Shown here: positions 1-5,735 of the stretch, one piece after another
Layout of the letters: each line of letters begins with the position of its first letter
Position numbering within the stretch: position 1 is the first letter of the stretch
DNA from: Bacillota bacterium
Lineage (GTDB): Bacteria > Bacillota > Clostridia > Peptostreptococcales > Anaerovoracaceae
Assembly: GCA_017543805.1 (NCBI GenBank)
Contig: JAFYFK010000217.1
Location: forward strand, 1-5,735
DNA: 5,735 nt
Direction: 5' to 3'
Program-made: the position numbers and the translations under genes
The notes under the pieces: generated by a model
The model's input: only the letters and a program-made list of their open reading frames with translations
The model's database searches: none
What the model was told of the DNA's origin: nothing

Positions 1-1692
1 AACATAATACAGTCCACGGAACGCGACAGCCTGACCAATCTGCTCAACCCCGAATTCTTCACCCGCTACGTACGGATGTACGACCAGCATTACAACTCGG
101 TACCGATGGATGCCATCGTTCTGGACGTCAATCATTTCCATATGCTTAATGAGCGCTACGGAAAACAGTACGGGGACAGCGTGCTGTCGCGCATCGGTCA
201 GCGCGTCCGCCAGATATCGCGTGAGATCGGCGGCGTCTGCTGCCGCCGCGGCGCGGATACCTTCTACATTTACTGTCCTCACAGGGAAGACTATGAGAGC
301 ATACTGGACAAGGCGTCAGAAGACCTTGTTGACGAAGACGTGTCGAAGAACCGCGTCCGCCTGCGCATGGGCGTGTACTCGCAGGTAGATAAGTCGCAGC
401 AGATCGAGCGCCGTTTCGACTACGCGAAGCTGGCTGCCAATACAGTCAAGAACGGTTTCCGCAAAGCCATCGGCATTTATGATACGGAGATGCACGAAGC
501 AGAGCTGTACAGGGAACGCCTCCTGGAAGACTTCAAACCGTCGCTGGAAAACAACCGGTTTATCGTATATTTCCAGCCTAAATTTGATATACGTCCCGAA
601 ACTCCTGTTCTGGCCAGCGCGGAAGCACTGGTGCGCTGGGATCATCCGGAACTCGGCATGATCAGTCCGGGCGTGTTTATCCCGCTGCTTGAGGATAACG
701 GCCTTATCATGGATCTGGATCAGTTCGTATGGCGCGAGACCGCGGCAAGGATCCGGGAATGGAAGGACCGCTTCGGTTATTCCGTGCCGGTATCGGTCAA
801 CGTGTCCCGTATAGATATGCTGATGCCGAATCTGAACAGCATCTTTAAGGAAATATTAGACACTTACGATCTCAGTCCGGAAGATCTGATGCTTGAGATA
901 ACAGAGTCCGCTTATACCAGCGATTCCGATCAGGTCATCTCCACCGCCAAAGAACTGCGCGGCATGGGCATGGGCTTCCGTATCGAGATGGACGATTTCG
1001 GAACGGGTTATTCGTCGCTGGGAATGCTGACGCATCTGCCGATCGACGCGCTGAAGCTGGATATGAGCTTCATACGCAGCGCGTTCGGGGAGACCAGAGA
1101 CGTGCGTATCATCGAGCTGATCATAGACATCGCGGATTACCTGCATGTTCCGGTCGTTGCGGAGGGCGTCGAGACGGAAGAGCAGTATATGGTCCTGAAG
1201 GCCATGGGCTGCGATTATATCCAGGGATATTACTTCTCAAAGCCGGTGCCTCACGATGTATTTGACAATTTCATCGTTGAGCGCGCGAAAATGAAGCTCG
1301 AAGTGACTCCGGCGGTCAAGAAGACTTATATGAGCATCTCAAATGCTTTGAGCAGCGATTTTGAGAGCATCTTCTATGTGGATGTCGTGACGGCGTTCTA
1401 TCTGGAATTCTTCATGGGCAAGGATGGCGACCTTGAGATCCGTCCCGCCGGCACTGATTTCTTCAAAGATGTTAAGGATAAGCTGCTTAACGGCGTAGTC
1501 GGCGCCGACGCCGAAAGGGTAAGGGAAGCGACCGGCAAAGCCAGCCTTATCCGTCTGGCTGAGCAGGAAGAATCGCTCGCTCTTACGTACGGCAGAAATA
1601 TAAACGGCGCGGAGAAGCAGTATTCGCTGCAGACGATAAAAACAAGGGAAAGCGATCATCATCACGTAGTGATTGGTGTGAGACAGATATAG
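1..1692 (+). CDS. GGDEF-EAL domain protein with C-terminal PAS-like domain, probable c-di-GMP phosphodiesterase (5' end outside the window)
   Basis: The frame is open from the first base, and the window begins inside the GGDEF domain at the usual D-S-L-T-N-L-L-N opening, so any N-terminal sensor or membrane part is missing. The first ATG visible (76) lies inside the domain and is not the real start. In window codon numbering, the cyclase signature reads G-A-D-T-F at 84-88 instead of GGDEF, and no RxxD inhibitory site precedes it, so diguanylate cyclase activity is unlikely. The EAL domain (about 176-425) keeps its hallmarks: AEALVRW with EAL at nt 622-630, VNVS, LEITES, DDFGTGYSS, the KLD lysine, AEGVET and QGYYFSKP. 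It should therefore hydrolyse c-di-GMP to pGpG. Residues from about 443 on resemble the PAS-like module found in many clostridial c-di-GMP proteins, and the protein ends right after VIGVRQI. The degenerate GGDEF may serve as a GTP-binding regulatory domain, which is inference. The family call is firm; the activity is predicted. Confidence 0.93.
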   Translation, partial: NIIQSTERDSLTNLLNPEFFTRYVRMYDQHYNSVPMDAIVLDVNHFHMLNERYGKQYGDSVLSRIGQRVRQISREIGGVCCRRGADTFYIYCPHREDYESILDKASEDLVDEDVSKNRVRLRMGVYSQVDKSQQIERRFDYAKLAANTVKNGFRKAIGIYDTEMHEAELYRERLLEDFKPSLENNRFIVYFQPKFDIRPETPVLASAEALVRWDHPELGMISPGVFIPLLEDNGLIMDLDQFVWRETAARIREWKDRFGYSVPVSVNVSRIDMLMPNLNSIFKEILDTYDLSPEDLMLEITESAYTSDSDQVISTAKELRGMGMGFRIEMDDFGTGYSSLGMLTHLPIDALKLDMSFIRSAFGETRDVRIIELIIDIADYLHVPVVAEGVETEEQYMVLKAMGCDYIQGYYFSKPVPHDVFDNFIVERAKMKLEVTPAVKKTYMSISNALSSDFESIFYVDVVTAFYLEFFMGKDGDLEIRPAGTDFFKDVKDKLLNGVVGADAERVREATGKASLIRLAEQEESLALTYGRNINGAEKQYSLQTIKTRESDHHHVVIGVRQI

Positions 1693-1741
1693 GCCGGCCG
1701 CGCCGGGAGGCAGGATCGGTTTTGACAGGCGGTAAAACGAT

Positions 1742-2136
1742 ATGAAGTCAGGAAACATGGCTGAAATACTGATAGCGAATGGAGCGGGACTCCTGCTGCT
1801 TATCATTCTTTTGATATGCCGCAGCATGACCGGCCGGAACCGCCGCCCGTCCGATAAGATATTTTTCGCGATCATACGGAAGGGGCGGGGGACTCAACAG
1901 ATGCTTCCTCTTTTTCGGCAATTCCCTGGAATACGCCTGCACAGCCACTTCCGCTGTACTCTGGGTATTTTATGTTGACCTTTCGCTCAACCGTGACATC
2001 GGCAGGCTTAAGACGAAATACAAACCTCTGGTTCGATACGGAAAAGACGGACGACGAATTCCTACGCGCGATGGACGCGGAAATGTACAGGGATAAACAG
2101 CATTATAAATCCCTGCAGAAGCAGAACGTAAGATAA
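1742..2136 (+). pseudogene. Remnant of a membrane-anchored GGDEF (diguanylate cyclase) protein, internally deleted and frameshifted
   Basis: Three pieces of one protein type lie in order but in three frames. Frame 2 from ATG 1742 (or 1757) encodes MAEILIANGAGLLLLIILL and then RSMTGRNRRPSDKIFFAII, the first membrane segment and loop of a clostridial multi-membrane GGDEF protein. Frame 3 from about 1880 encodes FFGNSLEYACTA, then AVLWVFYVDLSLNRD and GRLKTKYKPL, the typical later membrane segment with its LW-x-x-YVDL motif. Frame 1 from about 2029 encodes WFDTEKTDDEFLRAMDAEMY and then RDKQHYKSLQKQ, the usual last helix of a GGDEF domain, ending at TAA 2134-2136. Roughly 130 codons remain of a protein that would normally have about 380-400. 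The remaining membrane segments and the whole catalytic core are absent. An AGGCGG sequence sits just upstream of the 1742 start. The remnant lies 49 bp after the EAL gene on the same strand, so the two probably formed an operon or tandem c-di-GMP pair. The recognition rests on remembered family patterns and has not been aligned. Confidence 0.78.
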
Positions 2137-2151
2137 ATACATGACCTGTAT

Positions 2152-2196
2152 AAAAAAGGACGGTCCTTCATTTGATCGAGGGACCGTCTTTAATTT
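2152..2196. terminator. Bidirectional intrinsic terminator between converging genes
   Basis: The arms GACGGTCC (2159-2166) and GGACCGTC (2181-2188) pair perfectly over 8 bp. Further A-T and G-T pairs extend the stem on both sides, around a loop of about 12 nt. On the plus strand the hairpin is followed by TTTAATTT; on the minus strand it is followed by the complement of the A6 run at 2152-2157, a clean U-tract. It starts right at the stop codon of the MATE gene (TAA on the minus strand at 2195-2197) and lies 22 bp past the end of the GGDEF remnant, so it can end transcripts from both directions. The U-tract is better on the MATE side. Confidence 0.85.
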
Positions 2197-3562
2197 ACAG
2201 CTTGTTGAGATCTGTTACAAAGAGCCTTCGGAGAAGGATCGTGGTCATCAGGCAGGCCGCGCCTTCCGCGGCGGGATATGCGATCCAGACGCCTTCGGCG
2301 CCCCAGAAACGCGAGAAGATGTAAGCCAGCGGGACTATCAGTATAAGCTGGCGGAGTATCGATACGATAAGCGAATAAAATCCGTGGCCGGTCGACTGGA
2401 AAAGGGATCCGCTGATGATCCCGTACGCCGCGAACGGAAAGCTCAGGCTTATCGCCTTAAGCGCCGCGCGTCCGATGCTGAGCATGTCGCCTTCGGCGTT
2501 GAACATTCCCATAAGCCGGTCCGGGAATACCTGGAACGCAAGCGTCCCCAGGCACATTATGACCATTGCGATGATCATGGCGTATTTGTAAGTCTTAAGC
2601 AGCCTTTCCCTGTTGCGGGCTCCGTAATTGTAGCCCATTATCGGCATAGTGCCCTGGTTGAGACCGAACACCGGCATGAATACGAACGACTGAAGCTTGA
2701 AGTAGACGCCGAGCACCGCGACCGCGCTCTCGCTGAAGCCTATAAGTATCGCGTTCAGCAGCATGGTCGTCAGCGAAGTAATTGCCTGCATTACCATTGA
2801 AGGTATGCCGACCGCGTATATCGACTTTATGGTCGGAGAATCCGGCCGGAAGCCTTTAAAGGACAGTTTTACGGCTATCTTGGCCTTATTTATGCAGATC
2901 AGCGTGACCGCCATGGAGACGAACTGCCCTATGACTGTAGCCCATGCCGCTCCGGCTATACCCATTCGGGGCACGCCGAAGTATCCGAATATCATTATCG
3001 GGTCGAGTATTACATTGGTGATGCAGCCGGCCAGAGCGCAGAACATAGGAGCGCGGACGTTGCCGCAGGCCTGCATGATGCGTTCGCCGCTGACAGCGAT
3101 GAGGCTGAAGAGGCAGCAGGTCATGACTATGCGTCCGTAGGTGTCAGCCGGTTCGATCAGCAGGGGATTGTCGCTGAAGGCGTTGACAAAAAGGCTTACC
3201 CCGAACAGCCCGACGAGCGCGAAGATCATCCAGTGGACTACAGCGAGGAATATGCCGTTGTTGGCTGCTTTCTGGGCGTCTTCCCGGCGCTCCGCGCCGA
3301 GACGCCTTGAGATAAGGGAAGCTAGTCCAATTCCCGCACCGACGGAAACAGCCACGCTGAGCATCTGCAGCGGGAATATGAGAGAGACCGCGGAAAGCGC
3401 TGTCTCGTTTATCTGCGCGACGAATATGCTGTCCACGATGTTGTAAAGCGCCTGGATGAGCATGGAAAACATCGATGGAAGCGACATTTTTACTATAAGT
3501 CCGAGCACCGGCGCTGTCCCCATACGGGAGTCGAGCGTGGCGCTGCCTGAACGTTCTGACAT
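2195..3562 (-). CDS. MATE family efflux transporter
   Basis: This is a complete 455-residue integral membrane protein of the multidrug and toxic compound extrusion family, of normal length and with the expected pattern of about 12 membrane helices in two halves. MATE proteins export cationic drugs and metabolites using a Na+ or H+ gradient; the substrate cannot be read from the sequence. Family marks are QALYNIVDSIFVAQ (37-50) in helix 1, GAGIGLASLISRRLGA (75-90) after helix 2, NVILDPIMIF (183-192) at the end of the first half, and GTMPIMGYNYGARNRER (304-320) in the second half. The ATG at 3560-3562 is supported by AGAGG (plus-strand 3570-3574) 7 nt upstream. The gene is a single transcription unit, with a promoter in the divergent region shared with yebC and a terminator directly after the stop. 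No regulator gene is adjacent. The pattern fits the clostridial NorM/DinF/MepA-like group, but subfamily placement is not certain. Confidence 0.93.
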   Translation of the reverse strand: MSERSGSATLDSRMGTAPVLGLIVKMSLPSMFSMLIQALYNIVDSIFVAQINETALSAVSLIFPLQMLSVAVSVGAGIGLASLISRRLGAERREDAQKAANNGIFLAVVHWMIFALVGLFGVSLFVNAFSDNPLLIEPADTYGRIVMTCCLFSLIAVSGERIMQACGNVRAPMFCALAGCITNVILDPIMIFGYFGVPRMGIAGAAWATVIGQFVSMAVTLICINKAKIAVKLSFKGFRPDSPTIKSIYAVGIPSMVMQAITSLTTMLLNAILIGFSESAVAVLGVYFKLQSFVFMPVFGLNQGTMPIMGYNYGARNRERLLKTYKYAMIIAMVIMCLGTLAFQVFPDRLMGMFNAEGDMLSIGRAALKAISLSFPFAAYGIISGSLFQSTGHGFYSLIVSILRQLILIVPLAYIFSRFWGAEGVWIAYPAAEGAACLMTTILLRRLFVTDLNKL

Positions 3563-3596
3563 ATTTTTACCTCTGAAGCCTGATAAACCAGCCCTT

Positions 3597-3626
3597 ATTG
3601 TAATTTATACTTGTCCGTAAAGTCAA
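3597..3626 (-). promoter_or_regulatory. Predicted sigma-70-type promoter for the MATE gene
   Basis: Read on the minus strand, TTGACT (plus-strand 3621-3626) is followed after 18 bp by TACAAT (plus-strand 3597-3602). Both are close to the housekeeping consensus. Transcription would begin near 3590, leaving a leader of about 28 nt that carries the AGAGG ribosome site. The -35 box lies inside the spacer of the opposing yebC promoter. Confidence 0.7.
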
Positions 3627-3639
3627 GTTATGGTACACT
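3611..3639 (+). promoter_or_regulatory. Predicted promoter for yebC
   Basis: TTGTCC (3611-3616) and TACACT (3634-3639) are separated by exactly 17 bp. The -10 is preceded by TGG (3631-3633), giving a TG-type extended -10 that would compensate for the weaker -35. The start site would be near 3646, leaving a short leader of about 23 nt made up largely of the strong ribosome site. Confidence 0.65.
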
Positions 3640-3650
3640 TTTTAAGTTAA

Positions 3651-3660
3651 AAGGAAGGAG
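3651..3660 (+). promoter_or_regulatory. Strong ribosome binding site that fixes the yebC start
   Basis: AAGGAAGGAG ends 8 nt before the ATG at 3669. A GTG at 3660 is in frame but overlaps the last base of this site, so it cannot be the start served by it. The protein beginning at 3669 (MGRHGTIAGRK) also matches the usual family N-terminus. Confidence 0.85.
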
Positions 3661-3668
3661 TGATACCA

Positions 3669-4403
3669 ATGGGTAGACACGGTACAATAGCAGGCAGAAA
3701 AGCAGCTCAGGACTCCAAGAGAGCAGCTGTATTCACCAAATACGCGAGAGCGATCACGGTAGCCGCAAAAGACGGCGGAGATCCGGATTACAACGTGGCT
3801 CTTAAGCACGCGATCGAAAAAGCTAAGAGCATCAACATGCCCAACGACAATATCAAGAGGGCTATTCAGAAGGGTACCGGAGAGCTCGGCGGAGCATCCT
3901 ACGAACCCGGTACTTTCGAAGGATACGGCGCCGGCGGCGTTGCTGTCGTAGTCGAGATCCTTACAGATAACAAGAACAGGATAAACGCCGCTATCAAGCA
4001 CGCGTTCGACAAATGGGGCGGAAACCTCGGCGTTCCCGGCTGCGTTTCCTATATGTTCTCCAAGAAGGGCGTTTTCGTCTTCGACAAGGAAGCCGAAGGC
4101 GTAAGCGAGGACGCTCTCATGGAAGCCGCGCTGGAAGCAGGCGCTGACGACGTAGTTGAGTATGAGGACAGCTTTGAGGTACTCTGCGATCCGTCCGTTT
4201 TCGACGACGTAGACGCGGCTCTCAGGGCAGCAGGCCTTGAGCCTCTCGAGGCAGATATCGATCAGGTTCCGTCAATGAACTCCACTCCCACAGACGAGGC
4301 TGACATCAAGAACCTCAAGAGAATGATCGAAGAACTCGAAGACAACGACGACGTGCAGAAAGTTTACACTAACTGCAGTATCGACCTTTACGAAGAAGAA
4401 TAA
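3669..4403 (+). CDS. yebC: YebC/TACO1 family protein (PmpR-like), probable translation factor
   Basis: The 244-residue protein spans the full family length (usually about 240). Recognisable blocks are GRKAAQDSKRAAVFTKYAR (9-27), INMPNDNIKRAIQKG (55-69), YEPGTFEGYGAGGVAVVV (78-95), LTDNKNRINAAIKHAF (98-113) and NLGVPGCVSYMF (119-130), ending in an acidic tail (YEEE). The family was long annotated as DNA-binding transcriptional regulators. Work on the mitochondrial member TACO1 and on bacterial YebC points to a ribosome-associated role that relieves stalling at proline-rich stretches. It is a soluble cytoplasmic protein. The N-terminus MGRHGTIAGRK differs from the common MxGHSKWxNIxxRK form and appears to be a clostridial variant. 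The gene has its own promoter and strong ribosome site. No terminator hairpin was seen between its stop and the following RNA promoter, so its transcript may run into the RNA gene downstream. Confidence 0.95.
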   Translation: MGRHGTIAGRKAAQDSKRAAVFTKYARAITVAAKDGGDPDYNVALKHAIEKAKSINMPNDNIKRAIQKGTGELGGASYEPGTFEGYGAGGVAVVVEILTDNKNRINAAIKHAFDKWGGNLGVPGCVSYMFSKKGVFVFDKEAEGVSEDALMEAALEAGADDVVEYEDSFEVLCDPSVFDDVDAALRAAGLEPLEADIDQVPSMNSTPTDEADIKNLKRMIEELEDNDDVQKVYTNCSIDLYEEE

Positions 4404-4415
4404 ATACGCTACAAT
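4387..4415 (+). promoter_or_regulatory. Predicted promoter of the 6S-like RNA, overlapping the end of yebC
   Basis: TACAAT (4410-4415) is a near-consensus -10 box. At a 17 bp spacing, TTTACG (4387-4392) is a partial -35 lying within the last codons of yebC. The predicted start, 4421-4422, coincides with the first paired base of the long closing stem of the RNA, which supports both calls. Confidence 0.6.
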
Positions 4416-4421
4416 ATAGTT

Positions 4422-4597
4422 ACTGGGGTGTTCGTTAAGGCTTTTAATTCAACCTACAGCACATAAACGGGATGCCGGAGTCCAATAACGGATATGTCAA
4501 GCCTCCATCGAGTGGAAGACAGAGTCCTGCGGCAGGCGACCCACCTATCGGATAGATAGGGCGTGAGTTAGGCCTGACGGCACTTCGGTATTTTTTT
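4422..4597 (+). ncRNA. ssrS: Probable 6S RNA (RNA polymerase regulator)
   Basis: The stretch between yebC and polA holds a long rod-like fold rather than a gene. The 5' segment 4421-4441 pairs with 4572-4590 through about 19 pairs (including G-U pairs) with single-base bulges at 4433 and 4438, and T7 (4591-4597) follows. Further in, TGCCGGA (4473-4479) pairs with TCC (4525-4527) and GGCA (4531-4534); TGTC (4495-4498) pairs with GACA (4518-4521); and TCCA (4504-4507) pairs with TGGA (4513-4516) as the apical loop. Between the closing and inner stems are large unpaired strands, as in the 6S central bubble, and the 3' strand carries a small hairpin CCTATC/GATAGG (4544-4549, 4555-4560). The 5' GGTGTTCGT and the CCTGCGGCAG segment also recall 6S RNAs. 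6S RNA mimics an open promoter and binds the housekeeping RNA polymerase. The length of about 176 nt fits. The alternative is a structured leader or attenuator of polA. Pairing was done by hand. Confidence 0.75.
4572..4597 (+). terminator. Intrinsic terminator formed by the RNA closing stem and T7
   Basis: The 3' arm of the closing stem (4572-4590) is followed after one A by seven T residues (4591-4597). The stem itself, rather than a separate local hairpin, would give the termination structure. The U-tract ends 4 nt before the polA ATG, so polA mRNA must come from readthrough or from another promoter. Confidence 0.65.
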
Positions 4598-4601
4598 GAA
4601 G

Positions 4602-5735
4602 ATGAGCAACAAAAAGCGGATCGTAATAATCGACGGCAACAGCCTTGTAAACAGAGCCTATTATGCCATACAGCGCCCTATGATAACTTCAGACGGCCTG
4701 TATACCCAGGGCATATACGGCTTTTTAAGCATGCTCGGAAAGATAAGGACGGACTACGAGCCTACGCATATGCTCGTGGCCTTCGACAGAAAAGCGCCGA
4801 CATTCCGCCATCTGGAATATGAGGAATACAAGGCCGGCCGCAAAAAAATGCCCCTGGAGCTTGCCATGCAGCTTCCCGTTCTTAAGGAAGTGCTGGCGGC
4901 GATGGGCATTTTTATGTATGAGATCGACGGTTTTGAGGCTGACGATATTATAGGCACAACGGCAAAAATGGCTGAGGAAGCCGATATTCCGGCCTTTATC
5001 ATAACCGGAGACAAAGACGCCCTGCAGCTGGCAACGGATAAGACCAGCGTCATCATCACCAAGAAGGGAATAAGCGAGTTCAAGCTCTATGACGACGCGG
5101 CGATGATGGAGGAATACGGCTTCGACCATATACAGTTTATAGATTACAAGGCTCTGCGCGGGGACCCGTCGGACAATATACCAGGAATTCCGGGCGTAGG
5201 CGAAAAGACCGCCGTAAAACTGATACAGGAATACGGTTCTCTGGAAAAGCTTATAGCGGGATCCGACAGCATTAAAAACGAAAAGCTGCGGGCAAAGGTG
5301 CAGGACAACGCGCAGTCCGCTATGATGAGCAAGCGCCTTGCGACTATAGTTACAACGGTCCCGGTAGACTATACCATCGAAGACACAGTTATAAGACCGG
5401 AAGATACAGATAAGCTCATAGATCTTTACAAGCGCCTGGAATTCAAGACATATCTGAGCAAGCTGCTTAAGAAGGGCGGCAGCGGAACGGCCGAAAAAGC
5501 GCCGGCATCCGACGTTCAGAGAGAGATTACCATACCCGATGTAATAGTCATCAGCGATCGCACCGAGGCCAAGGCCGTCCTTGAAATGGCTTTCGCCCGC
5601 GGCGAGGTGACTCTGGACATAGTCTGCGACGACAGCCACACCAGGACGCCGATGGCGAGCTGCCTGGAGATACTGACCGGCGGAGTCTGCTATGCCGTGG
5701 ACTGCATAGAGCTTCCCGACGTCCTGAGGGAGACT
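4602..5735 (+). CDS. polA: DNA polymerase I, N-terminal part (3' end outside the window)
   Basis: 378 codons are visible, in frame to the last base. Residues 1 to about 290 form the 5'-3' exonuclease (flap endonuclease) domain that removes RNA primers and flaps during Okazaki fragment maturation and repair. The expected metal ligands are present: D11 (IIDGNSLVNRAYYA), D62 (AFDRKAPTFR), E112, D114 and D115 (GFEADDIIG), D137 and D139 (ITGDKDALQL), D188 and D191 (LRGDPSDNIPGIPGVGEKTA), the last running into the helix-hairpin-helix. After a linker (about 290-308, GGSGTAEKAPAS), the 3'-5' exonuclease-like domain begins. At the place of the DxE proofreading motif there is LDIVCDDS (339-345), so proofreading is probably lost, as in many Firmicute PolA proteins. 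The polymerase domain lies beyond the window. ATG 4602 gives the standard N-terminus, but there is no Shine-Dalgarno sequence: T7 and GAAG directly precede it. Confidence 0.95.
   Translation, partial: MSNKKRIVIIDGNSLVNRAYYAIQRPMITSDGLYTQGIYGFLSMLGKIRTDYEPTHMLVAFDRKAPTFRHLEYEEYKAGRKKMPLELAMQLPVLKEVLAAMGIFMYEIDGFEADDIIGTTAKMAEEADIPAFIITGDKDALQLATDKTSVIITKKGISEFKLYDDAAMMEEYGFDHIQFIDYKALRGDPSDNIPGIPGVGEKTAVKLIQEYGSLEKLIAGSDSIKNEKLRAKVQDNAQSAMMSKRLATIVTTVPVDYTIEDTVIRPEDTDKLIDLYKRLEFKTYLSKLLKKGGSGTAEKAPASDVQREITIPDVIVISDRTEAKAVLEMAFARGEVTLDIVCDDSHTRTPMASCLEILTGGVCYAVDCIELPDVLRET

Noticed and set aside
1693..1741. A GC-rich hairpin (CCGGC/GCCGG, 1694-1706) and an isolated TTGACA (1722-1727) between the EAL gene and the remnant.
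   Set aside because: The hairpin has no T-tract behind it, so it is not a convincing terminator. The TTGACA has no -10 box at a suitable spacing.
1874..2043. The 8-mer ATACGGAA occurs at 1874-1881 and again at 2036-2043, near both pseudogene junctions.
   Set aside because: A repeated 8-mer is expected by chance in about 400 bp, and the intervening sequence is retained, so it does not explain the deletions.
1972..2136. A 54-codon open frame starting ATG 1972 that overlaps the stop of the frame-2 piece (ATGTTGA), suggesting a coupled small gene.
   Set aside because: Its C-terminal half reads as the last helix of a GGDEF domain and its N-terminal half is out-of-frame sequence over the membrane segment readable in frame 3. 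It is better explained as part of the pseudogene.
2141..2800. A 219-codon plus-strand open frame.
   Set aside because: It lies antisense to the MATE gene, begins inside the terminator, and has a charged, low-complexity composition with no recognisable family; it is a shadow of the real gene.
4422..4600. A metabolite riboswitch, T-box, tmRNA or SRP RNA in the yebC-polA gap.
   Set aside because: No T-box sequence, SRP apical motif, tRNA-like domain or known riboswitch core was recognised. The rod-like fold with a central bubble and its own promoter fits 6S RNA better, though a polA leader element is not excluded.
4725..5639. A 304-codon minus-strand open frame.
   Set aside because: It is antisense to polA, whose nuclease motifs are unmistakable, and has no recognisable family; its length reflects codon bias on the other strand.

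Overview
The window looks like chromosomal DNA from an anaerobic Clostridia-type Firmicute with mid-range GC. The signs are AGGAGG-type ribosome sites, frequent ATA and AGG/AGA codons, a YebC that begins MGRHGTI, a PolA whose proofreading motif appears degenerate, and c-di-GMP proteins with a PAS-like tail. No mobile element, CRISPR array, tRNA or rRNA was seen. The taxon is inferred from style, not from a marker gene.

Layout. (1) 1-1692, plus strand: the 3' part of a GGDEF-EAL protein. Its cyclase motif is degenerate (GADTF) and its EAL phosphodiesterase motifs are complete; a PAS-like domain follows. (2) 1742-2136, plus strand: the remains of a second, membrane-anchored GGDEF protein, readable only by moving through three frames. 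(3) 2159-2196: a hairpin with an A-tract on one side and a T-rich tail on the other, suited to ending transcription from both sides. (4) 2195-3562, minus strand: a complete MATE-family efflux transporter. (5) 3563-3668: a compact divergent control region in which the MATE and yebC promoters overlap. (6) 3669-4403, plus strand: a complete YebC/TACO1-family protein. (7) about 4422-4597, plus strand: a structured RNA with its own promoter, a long closing stem and a U-tract, best explained as 6S RNA. (8) 4602 to the window end, plus strand: the first 378 codons of polA.

How the parts relate. The left end is a c-di-GMP locus in which the enzyme that would make the signal is decayed and the enzyme that would degrade it looks intact. 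The right half holds housekeeping information-processing genes: a translation factor, a global RNA polymerase regulator RNA and DNA polymerase I. The point most worth checking is the 6S-like RNA, whose terminator U-tract ends only 4 nt before the polA start codon, in front of a gene with no visible Shine-Dalgarno sequence.
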